23,731 bases of DNA from assembly GCA_964618065.1 (NCBI GenBank), contig CAZTZK010000010.1, positions 1 to 23,731 on the forward strand, read 5' to 3'. Shown piece after piece: positions 15,851 to 23,054 of the stretch. The translations under genes were made by a program, and so were the position numbers. The number at the start of each line of letters is the position of its first letter. Position 1 is the stretch's first letter. The DNA comes from M55B174 sp964618065. GTDB lineage: Bacteria; Patescibacteriota; Minisyncoccia; CAIUEV01; JAHKAQ01. The notes beneath the pieces were generated by a model. That model was not told the DNA's origin. It saw only the letters and a list, made by a program, of their open reading frames with translations, and did no database searches.

Positions 15851-17155
15851 TTACATTTCCGGATAAATCGGAAATTTCCGGCAAAGATCTCGAACTGTTT
15901 TTTCTGATTTTTTAATTATCTTTGAATTTTTTTGATTCTCTAAAGCATCACTTATTGCTGTACCCAAAATTTCCATCTCCTTCTCTTTCATTCCTCTAGT
16001 AGTAGCACACGGTGTTCCTAATCTAATCCCACTAGGAGAAAATGGCGGGCGCGGATCGTTTGGAATAGTATTTTTATTAACTGAAATTCCAATTTTCTCT
16101 AATATTTTTTCAGCTTCCGCTCCATTAGTCCCCTTAGAAGAAACATCCATTAAAATTAAGTGATTATCAGTTCCTCCTGAAATTAAAGTGAAATTTCTTT
16201 CTAAAAATACTTTTGCCAAACGTTGGGAATTTTTTACAACTTGTTTGGCCCATTTTTTAAATTTACCAGTGCTGGCTTCTTTTAAAGCAACTGCTACGCC
16301 AGCAATTGTATGCTCGTGAGGACCTCCTTGAAGCCCTGGGAAAATAGCTCTATCTATTAAAGAAGGCAGGTTTTGCCGATTAATCTTAGTTGGTTTTTTA
16401 AGAGGATTAGAGGGGTTTCCATTACACAAAATAATACCGGCTCGCGGGCCTCTTAAGGTTTTGTGAGTAGTTGAAGTAATAACATCAGCTAAACCCGCCG
16501 GAGACTTATGAACACCGGCAGCTATCAGACCGGCAATATGAGCAATGTCCGTTATGAAAAAAGCTCCATATTTTTTAGCCAATTGGCTGAAAGTTTTGAA
16601 ATCATACTCCCGAGGGTAAGCTGTCGCTCCCGCAAAAAGAATTTTAGGGCGCTGTTTTTTCAGAAGAGACTCCACTTGATTAAAATCAATAAAACCTTCT
16701 TTATTTACGCCATAAGAAACAGAATTAAAATAAGTGCCGGAAAAATTAACTTTATGGCCATGAGTAAGATGTCCTCCTTGTTGAAGACTCATCCCCATTA
16801 TTGTATCCCCCGGTTGACAAAGGGCAAAATAAACAGCTTGATTAGCAGGACTTCCCGAATAAGGCTGAACATTGGCATGGTTTACTCCAAATAATTTTTT
16901 AGCTCTATCAATCGCTAATTGTTCTATTTTATCTGTAAAAAATTGTCCCCCATAATAACGCTTTCCCGGAAAACCTTCTGAATATTTATTAGTAAAAATA
17001 GATCCCATTGCTTCCAAAACAGCCCGGGAAACATAATTCTCTGAAGGAATCATTTCCAATCCTTTTTGCTGACGATCAAGTTCTCCCACTATGAAATTAA
17101 AAGTTGCCGGATCTGTTTTTCTAATATGAGAATATACTTTGTATCTTTCTTTCAT
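15851..17155 (-). CDS. glyA: Serine hydroxymethyltransferase
   Basis: GlyA converts serine and THF to glycine and 5,10-methylene-THF with pyridoxal phosphate. The 434 aa enzyme shows the PLP lysine K232 in TSTTHKTLRGPRAG, the cofactor aspartate and histidine in ITDIAHIAGLIAAG (D203, H206), the early motif MIPSENYVSRAV, the YYGGQFFTDKIE segment, and FPGLQGGPHEHTIAG. Length is typical. It precedes folD. The upstream side holds the REPIN-like repeat, so this pair is probably transcribed separately from dut and tmk, although no convincing promoter was found in the AT-rich 40 bp before the start. Confidence 0.97.
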   Translation of the reverse strand: MKERYKVYSHIRKTDPATFNFIVGELDRQQKGLEMIPSENYVSRAVLEAMGSIFTNKYSEGFPGKRYYGGQFFTDKIEQLAIDRAKKLFGVNHANVQPYSGSPANQAVYFALCQPGDTIMGMSLQQGGHLTHGHKVNFSGTYFNSVSYGVNKEGFIDFNQVESLLKKQRPKILFAGATAYPREYDFKTFSQLAKKYGAFFITDIAHIAGLIAAGVHKSPAGLADVITSTTHKTLRGPRAGIILCNGNPSNPLKKPTKINRQNLPSLIDRAIFPGLQGGPHEHTIAGVAVALKEASTGKFKKWAKQVVKNSQRLAKVFLERNFTLISGGTDNHLILMDVSSKGTNGAEAEKILEKIGISVNKNTIPNDPRPPFSPSGIRLGTPCATTRGMKEKEMEILGTAISDALENQKNSKIIKKSEKTVRDLCRKFPIYPEM

Positions 17156-17239
17156 GAAATTTTATTTAACTGTTTATTAAATTTTAAATTCGTGTTTTAT
17201 TCCGGCTTTCTCACTGTCATTCCCGCTTTTCTTTCTACT

Positions 17240-17328
17240 GTCATCCCCGCGAAAGCGGGGATCTCGGAACGCCTAGGGAAAGCTCTAATAAAATATTTGC
17301 TCGGGATTCCCGCTTTCGCGGGAATGAC
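17240..17328. repeat. REPIN-like inverted pair of REP hairpins
   Basis: The left arm 17240-17262 contains hairpin ATCCCCGC-GAAA-GCGGGGAT. The right arm 17306-17328 contains ATTCCCGC-TTTC-GCGGGAAT. The arms are inverted copies matching at 21 of 23 positions, with GTCAT/ATGAC outer ends and a 43-bp centre. Such doublets are the mobile unit of REP sequences and are mobilised by RAYT enzymes, one of which is at 13587. A partial third copy (GTCATTCCCGC) lies at about 17217. The apparent reading frames across this repeat, with the familiar VIPAKAGIP pattern, are artefacts. Confidence 0.85.
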
Positions 17329-17359
17329 AAGTGAACTAAAGATGCAAGATTTTGTGTCT

Positions 17360-17785
17360 TTACTGTTTCCCCGTGCTACCAAAACCTTTTTGACCTCTGT
17401 TGGTCTGTGGTAGATTTTTAACCTCCTTTATTAAGGGGCTTTCTACTTTTTGAATTAAAACTTGAGCTATTTTTTGACCTTTTATAATCTTACAAGATTT
17501 TTGCCCCAAATTGACCAATCCGATAAGCCACTCTCCTGTATAATTACTATCAAAAACACCACCTAAAACTTTAACTCCAAAATTTTTAGCAACGCCTGAT
17601 TTATCCCAAACCAAACCCGCATAACCACTGGGGATTTTCATAGCAATTCCGGTATGGCAAAAAACTCGCTTGCCGGATCCTAAATTTATTTCTTCAGCAG
17701 AAAATAAATCTATGCCGGCATCTCCCGCTAAAGCAATTTTAGGTATTTTTGCATCTTGACTAATCTTTTTAACTTTAATTTCCAT
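17360..17785 (-). CDS. dut: dUTP diphosphatase
   Basis: Dut hydrolyses dUTP to dUMP and PPi, keeping uracil out of DNA and supplying the dTMP precursor. The 141 aa trimeric-type enzyme has all five motifs: I AGDAGIDLFSA (20-30), II WDKSGVA (60-66; the usual residue before S-G is R), III GGVFDSNYTGEW (75-86) with the uridine-site tyrosine, IV GQKIAQVL (103-110) and V RGQKGFGSTG (130-139), the flexible P-loop-like tail. It lies 30 bp downstream of tmk, pairing two steps of thymidine nucleotide supply. Confidence 0.95.
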   Translation of the reverse strand: MEIKVKKISQDAKIPKIALAGDAGIDLFSAEEINLGSGKRVFCHTGIAMKIPSGYAGLVWDKSGVAKNFGVKVLGGVFDSNYTGEWLIGLVNLGQKSCKIIKGQKIAQVLIQKVESPLIKEVKNLPQTNRGQKGFGSTGKQ

Positions 17786-17815
17786 TGATTAATTAAAACA
17801 AGTATTTTAAAAAAT

Positions 17816-18541
17816 TTATTTAAGCCTGAAACGGTTTTTAACTGCTTGCCAAACTAGTTCACTTATCCTCTGACGGGGCATTATTTGCCCTTCCGTAGCA
17901 CAATTTATTCTTTTCCAATTATTATTGCCCTCTGCCATATTAGCAGCACTTCTTCTGGCTTTAGCTAAATGATCAACACTTCTTTCATAAAGATCTTTAC
18001 CTTTTCTGACTCCTTTAAAAGTATTTTTTTCTCCCTTCCCTTCTCTGCCTTCAAGTAGTGTTTGAGAAATTTTTACCGGAACATCCAAATATAGAACAAG
18101 TTGAGGCCGAGGTAATTTAAAAATTCCAAATTCCATTTTATCAAGCCATTTGATAAATTTTTCTCTTTTTTTTTCGTCAGTTATTTTTCCTCCTTGATGA
18201 ATTTGATTAGCACTTACATAACGATCAGCTATCACAAAATATCCTTGTTTTATCCAATTATTAATTTTTTGGCTGGATTCAAATCTATCTGCTGCATAGA
18301 GCACCGAGGCTATACGAGCATCCAGTTTAAGAAAATTTCCATGTTCTCCTGCTAAACATTCTCCGATAAAACTTCCGAAAAAGTTATTTTTGTATTGAGG
18401 AAAATCAATTTTTTTTACCTTAAATTTTTCTTTCTTTAACTTTTGAAAAAGCAATTTCGTTTGAGTAGCTTTACCACTACCATCTATCCCTTCTACTACT
18501 ATAAATTTTCCCTTTTGGCTTTTTTTCTTTTGATTATCCAT
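17816..18541 (-). CDS. tmk: Thymidylate kinase
   Basis: Tmk phosphorylates dTMP to dTDP. The 241 aa protein has the P-loop VEGIDGSGKATQ (about 15-26), in which the usual KTTQ/KSTQ is KATQ, then a dTMP-binding DRY motif in VIADRYVSANQIHQGG (near residues 103-118) and a Lys/Arg/Gly-rich lid region (GREGKGEKNTFKG). The protein is longer than the approximately 210 aa E. coli enzyme because of a longer lid and tail. It sits between the HAD gene (31 bp upstream) and dut (30 bp downstream). The DRYVSAN form is unlike the E. coli DRH motif and closer to other DRY-type kinases. Related deoxynucleoside kinases are less likely. Confidence 0.88.
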   Translation of the reverse strand: MDNQKKKSQKGKFIVVEGIDGSGKATQTKLLFQKLKKEKFKVKKIDFPQYKNNFFGSFIGECLAGEHGNFLKLDARIASVLYAADRFESSQKINNWIKQGYFVIADRYVSANQIHQGGKITDEKKREKFIKWLDKMEFGIFKLPRPQLVLYLDVPVKISQTLLEGREGKGEKNTFKGVRKGKDLYERSVDHLAKARRSAANMAEGNNNWKRINCATEGQIMPRQRISELVWQAVKNRFRLK

Positions 18542-18572
18542 GATTTACAAATAAAGATATTTCACTTTTATT

Positions 18573-19217
18573 CTAGAGCCATTTCTCCAAATCATAAATA
18601 GTGGGGAGAGAGAGATCGGCATACTGGGATTTTTTCCAAACCATTACCGTCTGAATCTTTTTTCTCTTAGCCGGAATAACATCTTGAGAATCTGAATCTC
18701 CTATATAAACATGTTCCGAGGGTTTATGTCGGGTAAGTTTAAGAATTTTTGCATAACTTTTTCCATTGGCTTTGCCACTCCCTCTTGAGTCTCCAAAAAT
18801 GCTAAATTTAAAATCATGCCGAGGATCAATTCCTAATTTTTCTAATTTTAGAAAAGCATCTTTTTCAGCTGAAGCAGTAATTAAAAATAAGCTATATTTT
18901 TCTTGAAGATATTTTATCAAACTGAGTAATTTCGCGTCTCTTTTTAAATAAAGATACATTTTAGAATTAATAGAAGCTCGCATAGCAAAAGATTCCGGAT
19001 TTTTAATCCCCATAACTTTAGCTATTTCGCAACCGCCACTTATGGTCTTGCGGTATTTTGCAAATTCTTGCCACGCTTTTTGATAGTCTATCTTAAGTTC
19101 AGATTCCATCAATTTACACCAAGCTTCTTGAAAAGTATTTTTTATTTTTTGGTTTTCTTGATAAAGAGTAAGATCAAGATCAAAACCAACAAATTTGATT
19201 AACGAGGAATGAATCAC
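18573..19217 (-). CDS. HAD-superfamily hydrolase
   Basis: This is a 214 aa haloacid dehalogenase-type phosphatase. Motif I is FDLDLTLY (D13 nucleophile, D15 acid/base), motif II the threonine T114 in LFLITASAEKD, motif III a lysine in ANGKSYAKIL (about K153), and motif IV GDSDSQDV (D174, D176). A helical cap is inserted between motifs I and II (about 20-90), giving a subclass I layout. Substrate cannot be predicted; a nucleotidase or phosphoglycolate-phosphatase-like role would suit its position just before tmk and dut, but that is only inferred. It follows rplA by 20 bp. Confidence 0.88.
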   Translation of the reverse strand: MIHSSLIKFVGFDLDLTLYQENQKIKNTFQEAWCKLMESELKIDYQKAWQEFAKYRKTISGGCEIAKVMGIKNPESFAMRASINSKMYLYLKRDAKLLSLIKYLQEKYSLFLITASAEKDAFLKLEKLGIDPRHDFKFSIFGDSRGSGKANGKSYAKILKLTRHKPSEHVYIGDSDSQDVIPAKRKKIQTVMVWKKSQYADLSLPTIYDLEKWL

Positions 19218-19237
19218 TTTTTTGTGCTTGTTCTTTA

Positions 19238-19924
19238 TTAGTTACGGCTTATTTCTAGACTAGGTCCCATGGTTGTAGAAACAGAAATTTTTTTAATGAA
19301 TTTTCCTTTAATCTTAGCCGGTTTTTGTTTTTCTAAAACAGTTAATAACGCTTGATAGTTTTCAATCAATTTTTTATCTTCAAAAGATATTTTCCCAAGA
19401 AGTTGATGAATACAGCCTCCTTTATCACTTTTTATTTCAGTTTTGCCTTTCTTCAAAAGTTCTACTGCTCCCCGAATATCATTAGTTACTGTTTCAGATT
19501 TAGGATTAGGCATTAGTCCTTTGGGTCCTAATATCTTAGCGATTCGCGCTAATTTAGGCATAAATTGAGGAGTTGCCAAAGCAACATCAAAATTTATTTT
19601 TTGAGATTTTCCTATTTCTTTAAGATCAGTTTCTCCAAAAACAAAATCTGCTCCAGCTTTTTTAGCCTCTTTGCCCTCTTCACCTTCAGCAAAAACAGCA
19701 ATTTTAGAACTCTTCCCTGTTTGATGAGGAAAAGTTAGGGAAGTTCTTACCTGCTGTTCTGATTTAGTCGGATCAATATTAAGTTTAGCGTGAAATTCTA
19801 CACTTTCATCAAAATTGGCCTTCTGAAGATCTTTAAGAAATTTAATGGTTTCTTCAATACTTTTTGGCCCTTTTATTTTAGAAACCTTTTTGAGATTATT
19901 ATAATAACGTTTACTTTTTTTCAT
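19238..19924 (-). CDS. rplA: 50S ribosomal protein L1
   Basis: L1 forms the mobile stalk on 23S rRNA by the E site and often represses its own mRNA. The 228 aa protein has the family landmarks: an N-terminal SKRYNNLKKV helix, FDESVEFHAKLNIDPTKSEQQVR (residues about 38-60), the domain II Rossmann-like part with KIAVFAEGEEG, the signature LGPKGLMPNPKSETVTNDI (about 132-150), and a C-terminal return to domain I ending in KKISVSTTMGPSLEI. It follows rplK by 39 bp. The usual rplJ-rplL pair does not follow; a HAD gene does. Confidence 0.97.
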   Translation of the reverse strand: MKKSKRYYNNLKKVSKIKGPKSIEETIKFLKDLQKANFDESVEFHAKLNIDPTKSEQQVRTSLTFPHQTGKSSKIAVFAEGEEGKEAKKAGADFVFGETDLKEIGKSQKINFDVALATPQFMPKLARIAKILGPKGLMPNPKSETVTNDIRGAVELLKKGKTEIKSDKGGCIHQLLGKISFEDKKLIENYQALLTVLEKQKPAKIKGKFIKKISVSTTMGPSLEISRN

Positions 19925-19963
19925 TGCTTAAATTAATTCTGTTTATCTTTTAACTTCCTATAA

Positions 19964-20392
19964 TTATTTTCCCTTTATTACATTCACCCCCATACTTCTG
20001 GCAGTTCCGGCAATAATTTTTTTAGCGGCTTCAACATCATTGGCATTTAAATCTTCCTTTTTCTTTTCAGCTATTTCTTCCAATTGGCTTTCGGTAATTT
20101 TACCCACTTTATCTTTTTGAGGAACCCCTGAGCCTTTTTTAAGATTGATAGCTTTTTTTATAAGTTGGGCGGCAGGAGGACTCTTCATGGAAAATTCAAA
20201 ACTTTGGTCTTCCCAAATAGTTATCTCAACAGGAATAATATCTCCCCCCAGCTCTTTTGTTTTATCATTAAATTGATTGCAGAAATCTTGAATATTTAAA
20301 CCATGCTGACCTAAGGCCGGCCCGACTGGAGGAGCAGGAGTTGCTTTCCCTGCAGGTATTTGCAATTTTACAACAGCTTTTACTTCTTTCAT
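19964..20392 (-). CDS. rplK: 50S ribosomal protein L11
   Basis: L11 forms the GTPase-associated centre with L10 and the L7/L12 stalk on 23S rRNA helices 43-44. The 142 aa product has the conserved N-terminal domain IPAGKATPAPPVGPALGQHG with its proline-rich switch, FCNQFNDKT, and FSMKSPPAAQLIKKA. The RNA-binding C-terminal domain ends in AAKKIIAGTARSMGV. Length and order (nusG-rplK-rplA) are typical. The start is 12 bp past the nusG stop. Confidence 0.97.
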   Translation of the reverse strand: MKEVKAVVKLQIPAGKATPAPPVGPALGQHGLNIQDFCNQFNDKTKELGGDIIPVEITIWEDQSFEFSMKSPPAAQLIKKAINLKKGSGVPQKDKVGKITESQLEEIAEKKKEDLNANDVEAAKKIIAGTARSMGVNVIKGK

Positions 20393-20404
20393 AAAAATAA
20401 AAAA

Positions 20405-20968
20405 CTAAAGTTTATTAACTTGAAGAAAGTCAAGCTCAATAGGAGTTTCTCGACTGAATAAATTAGCTAAAACTCTTATTTTTCCTTTATCTTTGTCAAC
20501 ACTTTGAATTTTTCCGTCAAAATCCTTAAAGGGACCATCAATAATTTTTACCGAGTCTCCTTTACTTAAACTAATTTCATATTTAGGCTCTTTGACGCCC
20601 ATACGTCTTTTTATAGCTTGCACTTCTTCTTCAGAAATAGGGATAGGTGTAGTTCCCGCTCCTGTAAATCCGGTAACATTAGGAGTATTTCTAACAACAT
20701 ACCAAGAATCATCAGTGACAATCATTTCCACTAAAACATAACCCGGAAAAACTCTTTCTTTAATTAATTTTCTTTTGCCGTTTTTAATTTTAATCCTCTT
20801 TTCAGTAGGTACCAAAACACTAAAAATTTTATCCTGCATATCTAGAGATTCTATTCTCTGGCGAAGATTTTTCGCGACATTTTCTTCATATCCTGAATAA
20901 GTATGAAGAACATACCAGGCTTTTTCTCCTTTTAAGTCCTGCTTTGTGTTTTTTAAAGCTCGCTTCAT
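20405..20968 (-). CDS. nusG: Transcription termination/antitermination factor NusG
   Basis: NusG binds the RNA polymerase clamp and couples it to Rho or the ribosome. The 187 aa protein has the NGN domain at about 16-115, starting with KAWYVLHTYSGYEENVAKNL and including ERVFPGYVLVEM, and a C-terminal KOW domain at about 130-187 (KGDSVKIIDGPFKDFDGKI). Its ATG overlaps the secE stop as ATGA, which suggests coupled translation. The secE-nusG-rplK-rplA order matches most bacteria. Confidence 0.97.
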   Translation of the reverse strand: MKRALKNTKQDLKGEKAWYVLHTYSGYEENVAKNLRQRIESLDMQDKIFSVLVPTEKRIKIKNGKRKLIKERVFPGYVLVEMIVTDDSWYVVRNTPNVTGFTGAGTTPIPISEEEVQAIKRRMGVKEPKYEISLSKGDSVKIIDGPFKDFDGKIQSVDKDKGKIRVLANLFSRETPIELDFLQVNKL

Positions 20969-21144
20969 AAAATTTTAGTTACCAAACTATTGAATATAAA
21001 ATCCAAAGTGCCTAAAAATAAGGCTACAGCTAAACTTATTAGAACAACAATCTTGGTGTGATTTATTGCCTGCTTTTTTGTTGGCCATTTAACCTTGTCT
21101 AGCTCTTTTTTAGCGCTCTTTAGAAAAAATAAGGCTCTTTCCAT
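20965..21144 (-). CDS. secE: Preprotein translocase subunit SecE
   Basis: SecE clamps SecY in the protein-conducting channel. The 59 aa product is short and easily missed. It has the amphipathic family motif ELDKVKWPTKKQ (14-25) followed by one transmembrane helix (about 32-55, IVVLISLAVALFLGTLDFIF). This is the minimal one-helix form. It ends in TGA, overlapping the nusG start by 4 bp, and it heads the nusG-rplK-rplA run about 50 nt downstream of a strong promoter candidate. Confidence 0.95.
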   Translation of the reverse strand: MERALFFLKSAKKELDKVKWPTKKQAINHTKIVVLISLAVALFLGTLDFIFNSLVTKIL

Positions 21145-21199
21145 ATTTTAGAATACTTTTTTAAAAAGACCCCTTGCAAGGCCTTTGTTATCTGTTGGA

Positions 21200-21228
21200 A
21201 TAATAGACTTTCGGTTTAAGAATGTCAA
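21200..21228 (-). promoter_or_regulatory. Sigma70-type promoter for the secE-nusG-rplKA operon
   Basis: The minus strand has a perfect TTGACA (21228-21223), a 17-bp spacer and TATTAT (21205-21200), five of six to consensus. A start near 21193 would give a leader of about 50 nt to the secE ATG at 21144. The leader contains a small CCTTGCAAGG palindrome. This is the best promoter match in the window. Confidence 0.7.
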
Positions 21229-21287
21229 TAACATGTGCTTGACGGGTACATAGGTAAACATTTTCGCTGTCTTTTCTATCCTTTCAT

Positions 21288-21329
21288 TGCTTATCCCCGC
21301 TTTTCCACTGCTTATTCCCGTCCTTCCAC
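21288..21329 (+). repeat. Two tandem degenerate REP-like repeats
   Basis: Two 21-bp direct copies (21288-21308 and 21309-21329) agree at 17 of 21 positions and carry the TTATCCCCGC/TTATTCCCG core, followed by CTGTCATCC. They resemble the GTCAT-CCCGC half of the REP hairpins at 17240 without the returning arm, so they look like decayed REP sequences. They lie beside the RAYT remnant at 21391. Confidence 0.6.
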
Positions 21330-21390
21330 TGTCATCCATGGAAAAGTCAATTAATTCGCTGACAGTTTTTTATTTATTGGTGTCCTCAAC

Positions 21391-21455
21391 TTCCGACAGT
21401 ACCTATTTTGTAACCATTATTACAAAAAATAGGGTAGATCTTTTCAAGAAAATTT
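21391..21455 (+). pseudogene. RAYT transposase remnant
   Basis: The first 49 bases match positions 13649-13697 of the intact RAYT gene at 45 sites. The remnant still encodes SDSTYFVTIITKNRVDLF, against SDGTYFVTIVTKNRVDFF in the intact copy. Similarity fades after about 65 bp; the HUH and tyrosine motifs are absent. It is a decayed fragment of the same family. Confidence 0.8.
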
Positions 21456-21506
21456 TCACCCTCAAATTACCATTTCCAAAAACAAACTTGATAAACATGT
21501 TATCCT

Positions 21507-21544
21507 AAAAATAAGGCGGAGCTAAAACGCCCCGCTTTATTTTT
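21507..21544. terminator. Bidirectional intrinsic terminator
   Basis: A 13-bp stem (21507-21519 with 21532-21544) has an A-rich left side, a GCGG/CCGC core and a T-rich right side around a 12-nt loop. On the plus strand the only non-Watson-Crick pair is G-U; on the minus strand one A-C mismatch occurs. Both strands end in T-rich tracts. For minus-strand transcription it would end an RNA that includes the DGR template repeat, and it insulates the secE promoter region. Confidence 0.75.
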
Positions 21545-21826
21545 CTCTTTTTCCGCGAATAATTGCGGAATGGCCAAGTCGGCTAAGCAGTCTTTTAGTA
21601 AAGCTTAATAACACTTACCTCCGTATCAAAAGACGTATCAACAAAAATAAATCCTTTCTGAAAAAACAAACCCAGCTTTAGTGAAACAAGCTAACTATTT
21701 TTTTAAAGACTACCGGGCACACCGAAAACCGATGTTGGAGTTCGTGTTCGTCGGCAAGTTGTTCAATTTCAGCGTAAAAACACCGCAATTAGACGTATTG
21801 TTCCAATTGCCGCCACGGTGAAAAGC
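21545..21826 (-). ncRNA. Predicted DGR template RNA (TR plus 3' spacer)
   Basis: Because mutations map to adenines of the minus strand, the RNA that is copied must be minus-strand sense. It would contain the TR (21826-21705) and about 160 nt of downstream spacer, ending at the terminator at 21507-21544. The spacer can form stem TTCCGC/GCGGAA (21551-21570) and a long-range GTCTTTT/AAAAGAC pairing (about 21591-21597 with 21638-21644). In the Bordetella phage DGR the spacer 3' to the TR is required for cDNA priming. The 5' end of this RNA cannot be placed; the AT-rich gap 21827-21884 or read-through from avd could start it. Confidence 0.55.
21705..21826 (-). repeat. DGR template repeat (TR)
   Basis: This 122-bp segment aligns without gaps to 23547-23668. 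In minus-strand sense it retains the target's reading frame and TAG stop, with a C-terminal-like peptide (GGNWNNTSNCGVF ... NTNSNIGFRCAR). It is rich in AAC and AAT codons, as typical for TRs, where such codons allow many replacements. Its sense strand has 28 adenines. The last 28 bases at the 3' end are identical to the VR. No full gene surrounds it: the open frame reaching 21898 carries only vestigial sequence upstream, and its start overlaps the RT start. Confidence 0.93.
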
Positions 21827-21884
21827 CCCTCCTAATGCCGACTCCCTTTCCATAAACATTTTCACTATAACATAAAAAACAAAA

Positions 21885-23054
21885 ATGCTTCCATCCAAAC
21901 AAGGCTCTAGTTTTAAAAAGTTGGTATCAATTGAAAATATTGTAAAAGCCTATCAACAAGCGTCTAAAAGTAAGAACTTCAATAAAACAATTCTTTTTTT
22001 TGAAAGAGATTTAGGATTAAATTTAAATAAAATTAGAAGATCGCTGATTTCGGGAACTTACAGACATGGAAAGTACCGTTTTTTCAAAGTGTTTGATCAA
22101 AAAGAAAGACAAATCAGTGCTGCTTCTTTTAAAGATAGAATTGTTCATCATGCTGTCTATCAAATAATTGAACCTACTTTTGATAAAACATTTATTCATG
22201 ATTCTTTTGCTAATCGCACCCAAAAAGGTTCCCATAAAGGAGTAAAACGTCTTCAATATTTTATTAAAAAAATTGGATCTGAGAAAAAAGGAGCAACTAC
22301 TTATTGTTTAAAATGTGATATCTCAAAATGCTTTCCTTCTCTAAACCATAAAGTCTTATTTGATTTAATTAAAAAACAAATTAAGAATAAAAAAATTTTA
22401 CATTTAATAAACAAAATTATCAGTTCTTTTCAAACCGGAGATGAATTAAACTATCTCTTTCCCCTAGATTCTCCATTCTTACTTTATCGACCCAGAGGGA
22501 TACCTATTGGCAATTTAACTTCCCAATTATTTGTTAATATTTATTTAGATTCTTTAGACAAATTTATAAAAGAAAGATTAAGAATAAAATATTACATTCG
22601 TTATGTAGATGATTTTGTTATTTTAGACTCAGATAAAAAATTTCTTCATAAAACTCGCGACACAATTAGGCAGTTTCTTCGTTCTAAATTATTTCTTGAG
22701 TTACATCCTAAAAAACAATCAATTTTTCCTACTTGGAAAGGAATTGATTTTCTCGGCTATGTTATTTTCCCCAACTTTTATTTGTTAAGAAAGGGGAACA
22801 AACAAAACTTTAAAAAAAGACTTTCAAAAATGAAAGTAGCTTATTTGGCCGGAAAAATTGGAAAAGATAGTGTTCAAGAATCTATCACTTCTTGGATTGC
22901 CCATGCTCAGCATGCTAATACATACCATCTAAGAAAAAGAATATTCGGGAGAGCTTTGTTAGCTAAAGATCAAGAAAAAATTTCTCAATTTATTGACTCC
23001 TGGAAGGAAAAGAAGCCAGACCATAAACCATCCGGCCAACTTCATCTATTTTAG
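21885..23054 (+). CDS. DGR-type reverse transcriptase
   Basis: This is a 389 aa RNA-directed DNA polymerase. The fingers/palm motifs run in order: SFKDRIVHHAVYQIIEPTFD (81-100), FIHDSFANRTQKGSH (103-117), motif A LKCDISKCFPSLNH (142-155) with catalytic D145, motif B GIPIGNLTSQ (205-214), the metal-binding Y240-V-D-D243, and IDFLGYVIFP (287-296) near the start of the thumb. The IGxxxSQ form of motif B separates DGR enzymes from group II intron and retroviral types (QGxxxSP). No maturase, endonuclease or RNase H domain is seen, and the length fits DGR RTs. It starts 58 bp from the TR on the opposite strand, and its last 65 bp overlap avd tail to tail. Confidence 0.95.
   Translation: MLPSKQGSSFKKLVSIENIVKAYQQASKSKNFNKTILFFERDLGLNLNKIRRSLISGTYRHGKYRFFKVFDQKERQISAASFKDRIVHHAVYQIIEPTFDKTFIHDSFANRTQKGSHKGVKRLQYFIKKIGSEKKGATTYCLKCDISKCFPSLNHKVLFDLIKKQIKNKKILHLINKIISSFQTGDELNYLFPLDSPFLLYRPRGIPIGNLTSQLFVNIYLDSLDKFIKERLRIKYYIRYVDDFVILDSDKKFLHKTRDTIRQFLRSKLFLELHPKKQSIFPTWKGIDFLGYVIFPNFYLLRKGNKQNFKKRLSKMKVAYLAGKIGKDSVQESITSWIAHAQHANTYHLRKRIFGRALLAKDQEKISQFIDSWKEKKPDHKPSGQLHLF

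Noticed and set aside
17197..17413. Open frames on both strands with VIPAKAGIP / IPAFAGMT patterns
   Set aside because: These peptides are the translation of REP hairpins and recur wherever the repeat occurs. They are not genes.
21148..21339. Minus-strand open frame of 63 codons upstream of secE
   Set aside because: It covers the secE promoter and degenerate REP repeats and has no recognisable motif; the real short gene here is secE at 20965-21144.
21827..21884. Divergent promoter for the RT and the TR RNA
   Set aside because: The gap is AT-rich with TATAAC-like and TATAGT-like hexamers, but no acceptable -35 element at proper spacing on either strand. I could not support a promoter call.
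21710..21898. Minus-strand open frame of 62 codons over the TR, looking like a small lectin-like protein
   Set aside because: Its C-terminal part is the template repeat, which keeps the target's frame because it is copied into it. The upstream residues have no domain and overlap the RT start. It is best read as TR, not a gene.
21885..23054. Group II intron or retron as the source of the reverse transcriptase
   Set aside because: Motif B is IGNLTSQ (DGR type), no maturase or endonuclease domain is present, no intron domain V or msr/msd-like structure was seen, and a matching TR/VR pair with adenine-specific changes is adjacent.
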